From positions 1 through 64,000 of the forward strand of contig JAFMOC010000519.1 of the NCBI GenBank assembly GCA_019802505.1: DNA of 64,000 nt. Direction: 5' to 3'. Under the pieces are notes generated by a model. It searched no databases. It was not told the origin of the DNA and was given only the letters and a program-made list of their open reading frames with translations. Positions 44,261 to 58,129 of the stretch are shown in pieces. This stretch comes from Corydoras sp. C115. Its lineage: Eukaryota; Chordata; Actinopteri; Siluriformes; Callichthyidae. The translations under genes and the position numbers were made by a program. Position 1 is the first letter of the stretch, and every line of letters begins with the position of its first letter.

Positions 44261-44362
44261 TGGATTCTTTTAGACAGAGCATTACTGAAGGCCTAGTTAT
44301 GAAACCAGCAGTGTCGACCTACAATGTGAAAATCAAGTGCGGTTTTGCAGAACAAACTGCTA

Positions 44363-44363
44363 T

Positions 44364-44407
<44 letters not shown>
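44363..44407. repeat. CA microsatellite
   Basis: About 20 CA units with one early interruption (CATACACAC). Confidence 0.9.
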
Positions 44408-44519
44408 GCAACTGCTACTCAAATATGCTGCTATTTCTAGTTTTATCAGTATCCAATTTATTAAAAGAAAATACCTGGACCATTGTAATGTCAAAAAGAT
44501 TGTGGAAATAGTGACTATG

Positions 44520-45180
44520 CAAAATGTTTAATAAAAAAAAAATTAATATGTTCAAGTGTCAGTTTAACCCTGTTTGGTGTCCATCCACCCTGTGTATGAA
44601 TCTGTTTAATGAGCATGTTTGGACCTGTCCTTGCTTATCTGTGCCTGTCAGTCAGTCCCTTAGTGTAAGCTTCAAAACCTTTCAGCACCCTGAAGTGTTC
44701 ATGTGGGCCTGTTTAAACAACCCTGCTGACATCCCTACTGACGTTTTTAAGTCTATCAGGGTCAAACAAGAGCCCTGCTTGTCAACTAAATCACCTACAG
44801 AGGCCCCGGTCATAGAGTATTTAGGCCTATATATCTGTTTAGTTTTATTTAATATTTTATGACTGTCCATTCACTAAAAATAAGCACAGGAAGCACCCCC
44901 TGGGCCTGTGTTTCGGCCGTCAACTGGTTAGTGCACTTTCATCTAACAGCACACCACCTACAGCCACCCAGCATCTTGGGGCGGGCTGTGCTCCTCCAGT
45001 TTCCATATGCAGGCAAAGTTTAATTGCCGTACACGTTAATGCACGCAAGATGAAGCGATGATGTAATGTGCCAGCATCCAACAGAAGCTCTGCAAGCTTA
45101 TTTAATGGAACATAATTGGCTTCAGATGTACCAGCAGGAGTAATTGTATCACAGGTGCATAAATGAGACTCAAACAAGCC
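44520..45180. other. Two unassigned open frames
   Basis: A plus-strand frame 44524-44862 (112 codons, with SIRVKQEPCLS near the end) and a minus-strand frame 45177-44920 (85 codons). Neither has family motifs I know, exon borders or a neighbour that supports it. The GC content is somewhat higher than the surroundings. Probably TE-derived. Confidence 0.2.
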
Positions 45181-45434
45181 TCGCAGGCATATTTCAGCAG
45201 GGATTCATAGCTCAGGCTCATTTTTCTGATGCTGCCCAGATAGAAGAAGAACTGGAAAATCAGCTAGTTCATGCCACATTTCAGCAGCCCCCAACATACA
45301 ATCATGGATAAAAGTGTTGAAACCCCTGAAATTTCTACAAAATAATTATTTCTTGAAGATTATTGCAAATATCCATTATGTGTTTCCTTTATGTGTATCG
45401 GAGCATTACACAAAATAAGCCAAAATTAATATAA

Positions 45435-45775
45435 TCTCATGCAAAATTGTATGTTCCACCAACCCATTCGAACTCATGTCACTCCACTAATCCTCTCTCT
45501 CCATTGGCTTCCTGTAGCTGCTCGCATTCAGTACAAGTCACTAACTCTGGCCTACAGGACGATCTCTGGATTTGCCCCCTCTTACCTTCACTCCATATTT
45601 CCAAAATACACTCCAACTCGTTCACTTCACTCTAGTGATGATTGTCACCGTGCGCTTTAATCTCACTGTGGTGATGATTCTCACTTCGTATCATTCACCA
45701 CTGCTAAATAGTGGAACGATTTTTCTAACAATGTTCCTAAGGCTGAGTCACTTAGCATCTTAAAGAAACATCTCT
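45435..45775 (+). pseudogene. L2-like LINE 3' fragment
   Basis: Reads LHWLPVAARIQYKSLTLAYR, SGFAPSYLHSIFPKYTPTRS and a later frame with TAKWWND: the C-terminal region of an L2-type reverse transcriptase. Frameshifts near 45650. Confidence 0.7.
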
Positions 45776-46037
45776 AAAAATTCTCAGGGGTGCCAACACT
45801 TTCAGCCATATCGTTCAGAGGTCCATGCTGAAATAGGCATTTAGGGAGTGTGACATTACATCAAGTAACATTACTAAGTATGTAGTCATTTTATGCTACA
45901 ATAGTTTAACCACAACATTAAATGGAAACCTTTTTTTAGAAAGTATATTTCCTCCTTCATTTAAGTCATTTTCAACCACCTATTCTAACCACAGTGGCAG
46001 GTTTTTAAAGATCAAGGCAAAGTGCAACTTAAGCAAA

Positions 46038-46070
<33 letters not shown>

Positions 46071-47104
46071 CTCTTTTAAACATTGAGTTTAAAAAATCTT
46101 TACTACATCTACCACAAATTTAATGTGATCTTTAAAATGATTTACGACAAATATCTATCGAATAAATAAATATGTGATTTGCGCACTGTCCTGGGTGTAT
46201 CGGCCCAGTGCCCGAAACATTCTTAACTGGATGGGCATGGGGAACATCCCAACGACCCTAGTAGAGGATGAAGCAGAAGATAATGAACAAATGAATACCA
46301 TTGTTACTGTTAATGTTACTACCATTATTATATAGAGACACTGATTAACAAGTTATTTTTTCGCATTCATCCATCAAAGCATTTTAATGATAATTGGCTT
46401 TTATTTGGTTTTAACCATTTCAGAATAATTACAGTGAACAAGCATTACAGTGAGGAGAAGACAGAAGATTTTTTCATTTATTTTATTTTTTGCATTGGTT
46501 TGTGGTGCATGCAACTCTGATGCAAATAATAGCACAGATGCACCTGTGGTTCATTCCAGCTGCATCTGAAGCCAATTGCGTTGCCGGCACAAAGCAAAAT
46601 AAACTTCAGTTTAAAGAGCTTCAGTTTGACACTTGGACTTTATTGAAATATACATTGCATCAGTTTGAAGGAGTTCATCTGCATTTACAAACATTCTTCC
46701 TGCATGTATGTTACTATGCTTGCCTACTGCATTCTATTCTATGCTATATGTTCATTAGGATGCTCACACTGCTTTCCGTTTAGACAGAGTGCAGTTGGTC
46801 CTTTTGACCTGATCAACGTAAAAGAGGGCAACGAGCAGTAAGCCGCTAGTCAACTGCTGGTTATAATGGAAGCAGTACGTGCTCGCTTTATATTGGAATG
46901 TGTGATGCAATTCCCGCTCCATTGGTGCTGCTCTGGGGAGGACAAGCCCACTTTTTGCATTTTGATCCTTTTATTTATGTTCTGTAGGTTGCACATGCAC
47001 TCTGAGGTAAAAGCTATTGCGCAGCTGTAAGAACAGTGACATCTGAAGTATCTCTCCTATTGTAGGGGTCAAATGTTCATCCATGCAGACATGCACTTGT
47101 CCTG
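45776..47104. other. Mostly unassigned; poly-T and a SINE tail
   Basis: A poly-T run of about 29 at 46040-46068. A 3' SINE fragment at about 46180-46295 (CCCAGTGCCCGAAACATTC, AGAGGATGAAGCAGAAGATA). The stretch 46490-46800 has an open frame without recognised features. Confidence 0.45.
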
Positions 47105-47114
47105 AAATAATTAT

Positions 47115-47463
47115 ATTCATTCATTCATTATCTCCCGCTTTATCCTCTATTGGGGTCGCGGTGGGGTTCCCCATGCCCATCCAGGGGAGAACGTTTCGGG
47201 CGCTGGGCAGATAGACCCAGGACAGGGCGCCAATCCATCGCTGGGCACACACTTACTCACACAGACACACACTATATGGGGCAATTTTGAGAATTCAATT
47301 GACTTGATCCATGTTTTTGGACTTTGGGAGGAAACCGGAGAACCCGGTGGAAACCCACGCAGACACGGGGAGAACATGAAAACTCCACCCAGATGGGGAT
47401 TCGAACCGGGAATCCCTAGCGCTGAGAGGCCAACGTGCTAACCACTAAGCCACCGTGCCGCCT
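47115..47463 (-). mobile_element. tRNA-derived SINE, full length, 9-bp target duplication
   Basis: Minus-strand copy from TCATTCATTCATTATCTCC to the head ending CCACCGTGCCGCC. AATAATTAT flanks at 47106-47114 and 47464-47472. Confidence 0.85.
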
Positions 47464-47789
47464 AATAATTATGTTGCTTTTATTATAATAATTTGATACT
47501 GTTGAAATAACTCTTTTTAACTTTTAGTTGTTTAGGTTTTGATAAGCATTGTTGGGTATAAATAATCTGTTATGTGGCATGGCATGCTGGTAAAACATAT
47601 GGACCTGCCATGCCTTGTAACAGATTATTTTAAATGGCGATTTAAATATATATTTTTGTATTTTTATAAAGGGGTAAATATAACTATTTTGTTTAACTGA
47701 ATTATTTTTATTGACATGTTTTATTATTTTTACTAGTTTTTATGTTCTGTGTTTAATAAATATTTTCAAAATATATTTTATATTTAATG

Positions 47790-48005
47790 GTGCAGTAGTC
47801 CAGTGTGTAGGGTGTTGGCCTTTCAATCATAAGGTTGTGGGTTCAAATCCCAGGTCACTAAAGTTACCAATGTAGGTCCTTGAGCAAGACCCTTAACCCT
47901 CATTGATCCAGGGATGCTGTGACCAGACCTGTGTTCTGATCCCATATTGTAAGTCACTTTGGATATAAGTCTGCTAAATGAGCAAATGTGATTTAATGTA
48001 ATCCT
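47790..48005 (+). mobile_element. Second SINE family: tRNA head with L2-type tail
   Basis: B box GGGTTCAAATCC near 47847 and the phrase TAGGTCCTTGAGCAAGACCC, ending with TTGTAAGTCACTTTGGATAT, then CTGCTAAATGAGCAAATG. The end matches L2-type LINE tails nearby (18697-18760), as in eel UnaSINE/UnaL2 pairs, implying mobilisation by an L2-type LINE. Confidence 0.7.
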
Positions 48006-48554
48006 TTTTTTAATGTATGCAATGTAGAAAACTTTGACAAAATGATGAAACTTAATAACACAGTGTAAACTGTTTCAGCCAAATATTTTTTGATCGGTTT
48101 CGGCTTCAGCCAAAAATATTTACTTTGGTGCATCAATATTTTCCATCATGAGGCTTAGTTTAGTACATTCACAAAAAAAAGAAAAACAATAGCCCATTTT
48201 CACGATTCAACAGTTTATCATTCACAAGCATGCAAGGCACTTTTCCATTCACAATAAGCCTTGATGCAACCATAGCCCTGCTTATATGCCCTCCCCCGGT
48301 GCACGTATCAACTTGACTTCACTCTTCACTTATTCTGCCCATTGGGCCCAAAACTAGTCTTTTTTCAACAGAATTAGCATCAACATATAAGGTTTTATAC
48401 CCATAGGTTTTATTAAATAAACCTACTAGAACGCTGGCACTTGATACTTGTTGTTTGCCCAAGGTTCCTTGTGACTGTAGGTCCCAGTCGAATATTATAC
48501 CCATATTTATTATGTACACTCATCCATAAACGCCTTTAACTGTTTCCTCTAAAC

Positions 48555-49640
48555 CAGATCAGAATCAGAATATTTTATTAATACCTGGAGGGAAAATGCT
48601 GTTTTTACTGTTGCTCCATTTGTTGTGTTACAGGAGTAGAGTAAGGATTAACAAGCGCAGTAAAAAAAATTAAACTAAAAAAATGAAACAATACAGAATA
48701 AAGTAAAAAATGGCATGTGTAATTAAGTTAATTAAATTATACATACAGGCAGCATGGAGGCTTATTGGTTACCATGTTTGCCTGTCAGCACTAGGGATTC
48801 CCGGTTCGAATACCAATCAGGGTGGAGTTTCCATGTTCTCCCCTTGTCTGTGTGGGTTTTCTCCGGGTTCTCCGGTTTCTTCCCACAGTCCAAAAACATG
48901 GATCAAGGTCAATTGAGTACTTCAAATTACCCCAAATAGAGTGTGTTAGTGAGTGTGTGCCCAGCGATAGATTGGCGCCCTCTCCTGGGTGTATCTGTCC
49001 AGCAAAACGTTCTCCACTGGATGGGCATGGGGAACCACCTCCCCCATGCGACCCTAGTAGAGGATGAAGCGGAAGATAATGGATGGATGGAAATTATACA
49101 TACAATATATTGCACTGTGGGTCAGGTGATGGTGTAACATTGCATATTTGAATTATATTCAATCATAATTACGATATTGCACATAAAAGTTGTATTATCT
49201 GAGGAGTTAAACAGTTTGATTTTGTAGTTTGATGGCCACAGGTAAGAATGACCTCCTGTGGTGCTCTGTGGTGCTTTGGGTGGAATAAGTCTGAATAAGG
49301 CTGAATGTGCTCTTGTATCTGACCAGTGTGTGGTACAGTGGGTGGAAGGCATTGTCCATAATACCCCTCAGCTTAGACAGCGTTCTACTCTCTGACACTG
49401 CCATCAGCGTGTCCAGCTCCACACCCACAACATCGCCAGCCTTACGGATCAGTTTGTTCAGTCTGTTGGCATCTGCCACCTTCAGCCTCCTGCCTGAGCA
49501 TGCAACAGCATAAAGGATATCCCAATATAGACTCATTAAAGAATCTGAGCATAGTCCCCAAAATATGTGTAGTCCTCCACAGTGTCCACACTGACCCCAT
49601 TAATGGACAAAGGGATGGATGCAAGGCTGATGTTCTGCTA
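48555..49640 (-). pseudogene. LINE 3' end, interrupted by a SINE
   Basis: Minus-strand frame 49536-49207 reads RLNKLIRKAGDVVGVELDTL, then SKLRGIMDNAFHPLYHTL, a C-terminal tail shared by one group of fish LINEs; I cannot fix the clade. The 3' UTR-like part (TTTTATTAATACCTGGAGGG, 48575) lies beyond the inserted SINE at 48748-49090. Confidence 0.6.
48748..49090 (+). mobile_element. tRNA-derived SINE, 14-bp target duplication
   Basis: Plus-strand copy ending GGATGGATGG. AAATTATACATACA lies at 48734-48747 and 49091-49104. It split an older LINE fragment. Confidence 0.85.
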
Positions 49641-50152
49641 GTACTTAATGCCTTTAAATAAGATTAAGGATCATTTTCCATGCTTTTCAAATGACACCTG
49701 TACCTATTCGAGCTCTCCATTACTCTTCTTATTATCTTGACTGCTGGACACAGCTTCACTTACACAGACACACAAAGTATTTGATAACACTGCCAATTTT
49801 GCAAGTTTCAAAAAAAATTTTCTCACTGTACCTGTGCTTTTGTGGAAAACTGAAAAAACGACACTGCCAAATTATTATTTTTTTATTTGTTGCTTGAGAA
49901 CCACGACTGCTGGTACTTTGTTTAAAACTAAAACCTTTAAGTTAAAACTAAAGTTCTAAATATCATTTTATCTCATTTTGTTTATACTATCCCATAATAA
50001 ATATAAAATGGACAAGTATTGGAAAATAGCTTCTAAGTAACATTTATATAACTGTATGAGGTTTATTGAATATCTTGCTCAACAACAGTGTATCTTTTAT
50101 GAAGCTACATCACACTGATATTCCCAGACGTTTTCAAAATCCCAAAGCCTAA
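49641..50152. other. AT-rich DNA, nothing recognised
   Basis: No exon, RNA gene or bounded repeat is visible. Confidence 0.4.
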
Positions 50153-50157
50153 TAAAC

Positions 50158-50724
50158 TGTTATGGGGAAGTATAGGTGGGTTTGGCCACACCTACTTGAG
50201 CACGCCCTTTCTGGTGCACCTGGGGTTAATTGGTAATTAGGTAGCACTCAATTTATAGAGCTAGGGGGGATTAGCAAGTTGCCAGTTGGTCTTCTTTTTT
50301 CTGAATGTGGTAATGAGTCTATGTATATGTAACTAGTTATTTTGCAGTCTTTGGACCATTATCCTGCTAGACAGTTGTCTGGATAGGAGGTACACCCTCT
50401 TGCTTGTGTAGCTGCACCTTGCTGGTGTTTGTTTTTCTTTGTGTGTGTTTCAGGATTGAAGCGGGTGCATGATTATCCTTTGTTGGACTTTTGGCCTATA
50501 ACTTTTGGACTATCTGGAATGGATCTCTGGACACATTCTTTGGTTTAGCTTATATCTTGGTGATTCTTTGTTCCACGGACTCATACTTATTTTGTGTTTT
50601 TTCTCATACATATGTACATTTATATATTATGAGTTGATAATAAATGTGTCTTTCCCGATCAGTCTCGTTTTGATTTTCTGAGCAGGGTTCCAAATAATTA
50701 TCGGGATCTTATTGATCCCTAACA
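50158..50724 (+). mobile_element. Solo LTR, 567 bp, 5-bp target duplication
   Basis: TGTTATGGGG...CCCTAACA flanked by TAAAC at 50153-50157 and 50725-50729. AATAAA at 50639-50644. Longer than the other LTRs and not obviously related to them. Confidence 0.85.
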
Positions 50725-50729
50725 TAAAC

Positions 50730-51604
50730 TGTGGTAAAATTAATAGCCTATGTCTGAATGTGGATTAAACTAAAGAGATGATTGCTAACTAGAAGAAATA
50801 GAGAAGGACATCTTGGACCCAGGCTTAATCATTTGCATTTTTTAGCAGGCAGTACTTTAAGTAAAGTGAGAATATGGGGGGGGGGGGGGGGGGTTCTATG
50901 TGCAGTGCCATGCACTTTGTTGTAATGTTTCTGCACTGTCTAATTAATACAAACATTTACAATATGTAACCATGAGTTATTACTTCTTGGGCCATTTTAA
51001 CTTCATCAGGTCACATTCTTTGTCAATAATAGATTATTATTTCCACAAAAATGTTAACTGTAAAATTGCTTTATTGTCTAAACCAAAGTTATTAATGCCT
51101 TATTTTATTTAAAATGATTGTAATTCTCTGTACATAAGATTTAAGTCTTCACAAGTCTTGTCTCTTATTAATACACTATGCTACTGGGCTGCTTACAGTA
51201 AAAAAGGAAGGATATCCCAGTTTTAACTTATTGTCTCACTGTTTATTTAATATTCAGTTTCAATTCCTTGACAAACTTTGACCTTTATTCCAGTCCAAGA
51301 GGTCTTAGATCAAGACACTAATTCACACCAATTTAATTTCCCAAGCTATTTTTAAAGCTAAGGCATGATCGGTGTATCGCTGCTCTTAAGAGGATGTGAA
51401 TAATATTAAAAAAAGTGGTTGCTGACTAAGAAGCACAAAAACTCTAACCATTAACGGTTCTTTTGTGGATAGACTAGATCCTCATTTGCATTTTTGCGTA
51501 TTGATTTCTTTTTTAAACCATTGTATTTTTAAACACAGTTAAATTTTGCAGCTACAAAGTTCTACATTTTTTATTTTTCTTACTCAGTAGCATGTACTAT
51601 AGAG

Positions 51605-51635
<31 letters not shown>

Positions 51636-52250
51636 CTTATATATTAATAAAATTTTATTTAATAGTCTTTAATATTAATGTATTTCTATCTATATTAAAA
51701 CACAGAAGTTGCAGGAGGTTCTTTTTCAGGTTGTATTATTGCTCACCATCTTGCTATGCAGATCTTTATCATTAAGTAGTTTGTTGGTCATTTCCTCTTT
51801 TTCTTTTGTTTCCTGATAAGGATGGTGAAATTAGCTGTTCAGTTGAGGTCAAAATACACAAACAGAGTTTAGACATTTAAAGTTAATCTTTTAGTCACCA
51901 TATGATTCACATGTAAGTTAAATTAAAGCAAGCCCTTTGTGTATTTACAAGAAATTATTGTAAAATATTAATTATATATATATATATATTAATATATATT
52001 TGAATATATGGTTTAAGTATGGTTTGTAAAAATAATGGATACTCTTTTTTTTCAGGTTTTTACACTTTTGCTTAATAAGATGTTTTTCATGGCATATTGA
52101 TTAATTACTGTTCTATGGCAAAATCCTTAATATAGCAAACAATTCTGCTATTCATTTTAGGATTGCTCATTGTCTTTCTATGAGATTCATATATACACAA
52201 GTTTAGGGTTTCTGTTTGAGGCTGTAAGACAAGTGATAGAATATCTCAGT
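50730..52250. other. AT-rich DNA with simple repeats
   Basis: Poly-G of about 19 near 50876-50893, poly-T of about 25 at 51607-51631 and a TA run at 51974-51989. No coding features. Confidence 0.5.
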
Positions 52251-52251
52251 G

Positions 52252-52910
52252 GCAGGGCGTGCATTTCACACCAAGTGTTTCAGTAATGCTCCGACTGAAT
52301 CAATCCACCGGCCAGTAACTATTTTACTGCTATAAAAACATCTTATTATGCAAAAATGCAGTATAAAGATCAGTCACATCGCAGAAAAACATCAGTTTAT
52401 TAACAATTTTGCTTTCAATAAACGCATACTTGAATTAATGTTTACAAACACAATATGATTAAAAAATACAAGGTTTGAGTCAAGAATGCATTTATTGAAA
52501 GCAAAATCGTTGATGAACTAATCTTCCACTTAATCTAGTCTGGTTTTTAAAGTGAATAGTGATCACTGTGTAACAGTGAAACAATCAAACACTAACTAAA
52601 CAATCAAATACTAACTAATACTATATCTAGTGGCTAAATTATAGAAAATAGTTTATATAAAAAAACAGCAGCAACAGGTTTAGTGCTCATCTAGAATCGG
52701 TGTGCTGTTAATCTGATATTAGTCTGTACTTTAATCTGTAAATCACACATTGATGCGACTATGGGTGCGTATTATTGTCTATGGCTCAAACGTCTCAGTC
52801 GATCTGATTTAAGGATCGGAACTACCCATTTTATTATAAATATTCATGGACAACATATAATTGAGTCCTTTTTTAGGCCTTCAGAGGAGGCCCTGCCTTA
52901 TCACCATAAA
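52252..52910. mobile_element. Probable non-autonomous DNA transposon with internal hairpin
   Basis: Ends resemble each other inverted (GGCAGGGCGTGC at the left, GGAGGCCCTGCC at the right). Inside, arms AGTTTATTAACAATTTTGC and its near complement (52393-52428 and 52486-52521) with TTTTGCTTTCAATAAA form a long imperfect hairpin with a loop of about 57 bases. Confidence 0.45.
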
Positions 52911-53186
52911 AGTTTCATACATCTATGATTCTAATAATAACTGGTAAGGTGGTGATACTTTAGTTCTAGTAAAGGTATCATCATCATAATCATAAAACAA
53001 GTTTCCTTTATACCAATTAAAATTAAATAAATATATAAATAAACATTTTGCTTTCTTTTGAATCACTCTAAATGAGTGAACTATTGGCATAAAGGATCAA
53101 GTGGTAATGCATAGGTATCTGTTTAAACGTTGCAATGCATGTTTAATAATAAAACTAAAGACTAAATATTTCAATATTAAATATTT

Positions 53187-53285
53187 AGTGGTAAGCACGT
53201 TCGTCTCTCAGCACTAGGGATTCCCGGTTCGAATCCCATTCTGGGTGGAGTTTCCATGTTCTCCCCGTGTCCGCGTGGGTTTTTA
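53187..53285 (+). mobile_element. SINE 5' fragment
   Basis: Starts GTGGTAAGCACGTTCG, with B box GGTTCGAATCC, and stops after GTGTCCGCGTGGGTTTT. The 3' two-thirds is missing. Confidence 0.75.
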
Positions 53286-53440
53286 GGTGGTGAGCTGAAC
53301 AGAAGAAACATTTATTGAACACAATAAAAATAAATGTGTTCTTAACATAAATAGGAATAAAAACAGACAGGAATATTATTCCACTATGAATAAACTTGAA
53401 TTACTTAGTTACTTAGAATTACTAAGTAGACTTAAAATAC

Positions 53441-54010
53441 ACTGCTCAAAAAAATAAAGGGAACACTGAAATAACACGTGCCTGTATGACGCCTGTATGG
53501 CGGATGGTCTCCTGAGGGATCTCCTCTCAGACCTGGATTAAAGCATTTGCCAACTCCTGGACAGTCTGTGGTGCAACGTTGGTGGATGGAGCGAGACATG
53601 ATGTCTCAGATGTGTTCAATAGGATTCAGGTCTGGGGAACGGGCGGCCCGGTCCAGAGCTTCAATGCCTTCATCTTGCAGGAACTGCTGACACACTCCAG
53701 CCACACGAGGTCTAGCATTGTCCTGCATTAGTAGGAATGCGAACCGCACCAGCATATGGTCTCACAATGGGTCTGAGGATCTTATCTCGGTACAAATTTG
53801 CCAATCCTGGTGTTCTCTGGCAAATGGCCACGCGTCCTGCACGGTGTTGGGCTGTGGGCACAACCCCCATCTGTGGACGTCAGGCCCTCAGACCATCCTC
53901 ATGGAGTCGGTTTCTAACTGTTACATGCACATTTATGGCCTGCTGGAGGTCATTTTGCAGGGCTCCGGCAGTGCTCCTCCTGTTCCTCCTTGCACAAAGG
54001 TGGAGGTAAT
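53441..54010 (-). pseudogene. Tc1-like transposon, truncated
   Basis: The left end CACTGCTCAAAAAAATAAAG is a widespread fish Tc1-type terminus. Minus-strand remains read QDNARPRVAGVCQQFLQDEG and SPDLNPIEHI, holding the second Asp and the Glu of the triad; frameshifts and stops follow. Right end absent. Confidence 0.7.
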
Positions 54011-55218
54011 GGTGTACGAGTATAGTACATAGTATAGTATAATATAGTACAATATGCACTGCTTTGTTTGCATTTTCAGAACATCTAAAACCAAGAACCT
54101 TAATTCTAGGGTCTCTTAAACCTGTAGTTAATGACTTTACTTCAAAGCTGCTGGATTTGACGCATTTTGGCTTTTTAATTAGACCATGTGGTGTAGCAAA
54201 TAACTTTAGAAACCTGCTGATAGTTCAACGATAAGTTTAATTAAAGAGGAAAATAACTTGAAGGCTTATTATTTAATGTTTTCTACTATTTAAGGGAGTT
54301 ACATTGGTGTTGAGGGAGGTTAGGGCTGTTGCCATGGTTTCCTGTTGATCAAACAAATGCTAAAACATTGAAAAAGTTCTGTTTAATCTGGTCTCCACTT
54401 CTTACATAAATTTTATTTTAGATTTGCTCATGTGTTTGAGAGCTTTTTTGCTGTGGTGCTAGAACTAAAGTAACCAAGAGTGACAGCCGTGAGACATCCA
54501 CGCACTGCACAGCAAGACTTTTGATATTGTAACATTGGGAAAAATACTCATTTCATGACTCAGGGTAGCTTTCAGTCAGTGGCACACCTGTGTTTTCCGT
54601 TGCCAAGGAAATTTACCTGATCACACCTTATTTATTAGCATATTGTTTTATTACACTGCCCTTCCATTTTAGTTTATTTACTTCTGATTTAAAAATTGTG
54701 TCATTTGATTTGCAGTTCCCCTAAAATAGAGATTCATATTGTGGTTTGGCTACATACTTTGATGGGTAAAGGAATAGAAGCCATGGTACAGTGATACAGT
54801 GCTATTTACCTAAAAATGTATTTGGGTTATTATGGAATCTGTTTTACCTTTTGTTCTGTGGAGTTTTTGTCAACAAAGGTCAACAGCTGAAGTCCCTTTT
54901 ACTGCACTGAGGAACAAACATGTTGTGAAGATCAGCCTTTTTCAATTAAGACAGCATCCAATTACATCAGAATTTCATCCTATTGAGTAAATACAATGGC
55001 TGAATTTACCTTCATATTATCTACCAATTCAGAAGGTTTACATGCTTTTGCCACTAACAGAGGTGTAATATTGGATAGTTTTCTTCTGTAAATAAAAATC
55101 ATGTCTAATATTTTTACTTATCTGTTTGATTGGGTTTTCTTTACTTTCTTTAAGAATTTAATTTAAAATGCTGTGGTGTCGGCTAGGAAGAGGCTATGAG
55201 TCAGGTAACCATTTCAGC
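54011..55218. other. AT-rich DNA, nothing recognised
   Basis: No open frames above chance, no RNA gene and no bounded repeats. Confidence 0.45.
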
Positions 55219-55221
55219 AGA

Positions 55222-55542
55222 ACATTCATTCATTCATTATTCTCCGCTTAATCCTCTATTAGGGTCGTGGGGGGGTTCCCCATGCCCATCCAGGGGAGAA
55301 CGTTTCAGGCGCTGGGCAGATACGCTCAGGCCAGTGTTCTAATCTATCGCTGGGCACACACTCACGCAGACACATACACACTCTAAATTATAGCAAATTA
55401 TACCTTGAGTCTATGGGAGGAAACTGGAGAACATGGAGGAAACCTACACAGACAAGGGGTGAACATGGAGACTCCATCCAGATTGGGATTCAAACCTCCA
55501 GACTCTCCAGCACTGAGAGGCGAACGTGCCCTCCGCCAAATA
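55222..55542 (-). mobile_element. Diverged SINE
   Basis: Minus-strand copy: TCATTCATTATTCTCCGC tail, GGGGTTCCCCATGCCCATCC, and the head cut at GCGAACGTGCCCTCCGCC. Confidence 0.75.
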
Positions 55543-56381
<839 letters not shown>

Positions 56382-56870
56382 TTTTGTTGACAATATATTT
56401 TTCCGTTAATAAATTATAGTTCAGATACAACTTTTTGTATCAATAAATAAATTAATAAATAAGTAAATAACTATACATTCAGGTAAAAACAGGTGCGAAG
56501 CAGAGCTCATCATCATTAATTGAGCACACTGCTTCCCCGCAGCACCATGCTGATTTAAAAGTGTTCAGATCATTCATACATTTATAAAAGTTAAAATCAA
56601 TTAAAATTCTTTATCTGACCAGTCAGCTGACAATCTTGACCACATCAGCATCTGTTTCTTGTGCAGCTTTGTTTATGCTGATGTATACAGCCATTTTGCT
56701 AATAAAATAAAATTCACCAGTTAACATTTAAATTTCTGTTTTTTGACGTACTAAAAACACAGATTAAAAACCTGTGGTGTAAAAATCACATTAAGAGCTT
56801 TTAAAACAGCCCTTAAAATGATATATAACGGATGTAGTCTAAAACAGTGTAAAAACGTGTGAAACACCGT

Positions 56871-58100
56871 TTATCTCTGGTGACAGAAAGGACACTGGTC
56901 ATTAATATCTGGATTTAAAACAGAACTAAAAGCATTTACTGCAATAATACCATGAAGGATCCTCCATTGGAGGTCCCCCACCTGGTTTGTTAACAGTGGT
57001 TTGTAAAGTGTTCTCCACTCTGGTCTTACATCATTACCAATGCCTATTGTTTCTCTCCATGGTGTGTCAGCTCTGTTCTCGAATTTTTTCTTATTAAGTA
57101 CACTGGCTCTATAGAGGAGGTTCCCTTTTGCTGAACTCAGGTCCATACCTTGTCCCTTTTCGTAGTCCAGTAGGGGCCCCTGGCAGTCTTCCAGTTTGGG
57201 GGTGATGGTGATGTTGGGGAAACGATGCTCACCTACTGGACTGACCTCCCTGTTGCACAACTCTGGAGTAGCATCCTTTTTCTGGAGGTGAGTGCTGACC
57301 TCCACCACTGTAGGAGCTGGGCGAGAACTCGTGTAGACCTCACCCCCATCCGTGCAGCCAGGTCCTACGCCCGATCCAGTCCAGGTCCAGCAGCATTCAG
57401 TAGGTGGCGCAGGGTCTAGACATTGGAGGAGATCAGCGTGCTGTGCAACGAAGGGGAGGCGTAGATGTCCAGTCGAGATCCGAACATGAGGAGTTCCTCT
57501 AAGAGCCAGTGCAAAGATCACCTTTAAAAGTCACATTATAAAATCCTAAACTCTTAAAAAGGCCACGATAAAAAACAGGCAGGCTAGTGATGTTCAGAGC
57601 ATTAAGGTTCATAAAAAACAAGGCTCTGTCCAGACCCAGTCCACTTACGGTTTGCAGGATCCTATATGCCACTGCCCTCTATACAAGATCCTTGGGACCA
57701 TAGAGAGTCTTGGTCTTTGCAGATACTGCAGTCTGAAAGCAGTGGTCCTGCTGGCCAGGTGAACCAGTCCTTGACCTCCATCGTCTTTTGGCAGGTAGAG
57801 CACAGCCTGAGGAATCCAGTGCAGTCAGTCCCAGAAAAAAAAAAAAATCAACCAGCATTGCCTGTATCTTGGTTAAAATGTTAGGTGGGGGATCCGCACA
57901 CTTTAATTTGTTCCATAGGACAGATGCAGGTTGTTTATGACTAGTACCCGTCCCCGGTACGACATCTGCGGTACTAGCCATGTCCATTGATTTAAATGTC
58001 CTTTTACTTTTTCAATAATGTTTTCCCAATTCTTTTGGACACAAGTGTACTCCGAGATACTTAAAACCTCCAGTCCTCTGAAGGAATTCAAACAGACCAT
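56871..58100 (-). pseudogene. Tx1 LINE ORF2 C-terminal part
   Basis: 58100-57903 reads QKNWENIIEKVKGHLNQWTW and MSYRGRVLVINNL. 57521-56871 ends RPEWRTLYKPLLTNQVGDLQ, then RILHGIIAVNAF and a closing CPFCHQR zinc-binding motif. These are typical of Tx1-clade ORF2. Frameshifts near 57845 (A-run) and elsewhere. Confidence 0.75.
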
Positions 58101-58129
58101 CAGCTCAAAGTTCAGTAAATGTGAATGCG

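Noticed and set aside
44524..44862. 112-codon frame ending near VKQEPCLS as a gene
   Set aside because: No family motif, no exon borders and no conserved partner; listed only as unassigned sequence.
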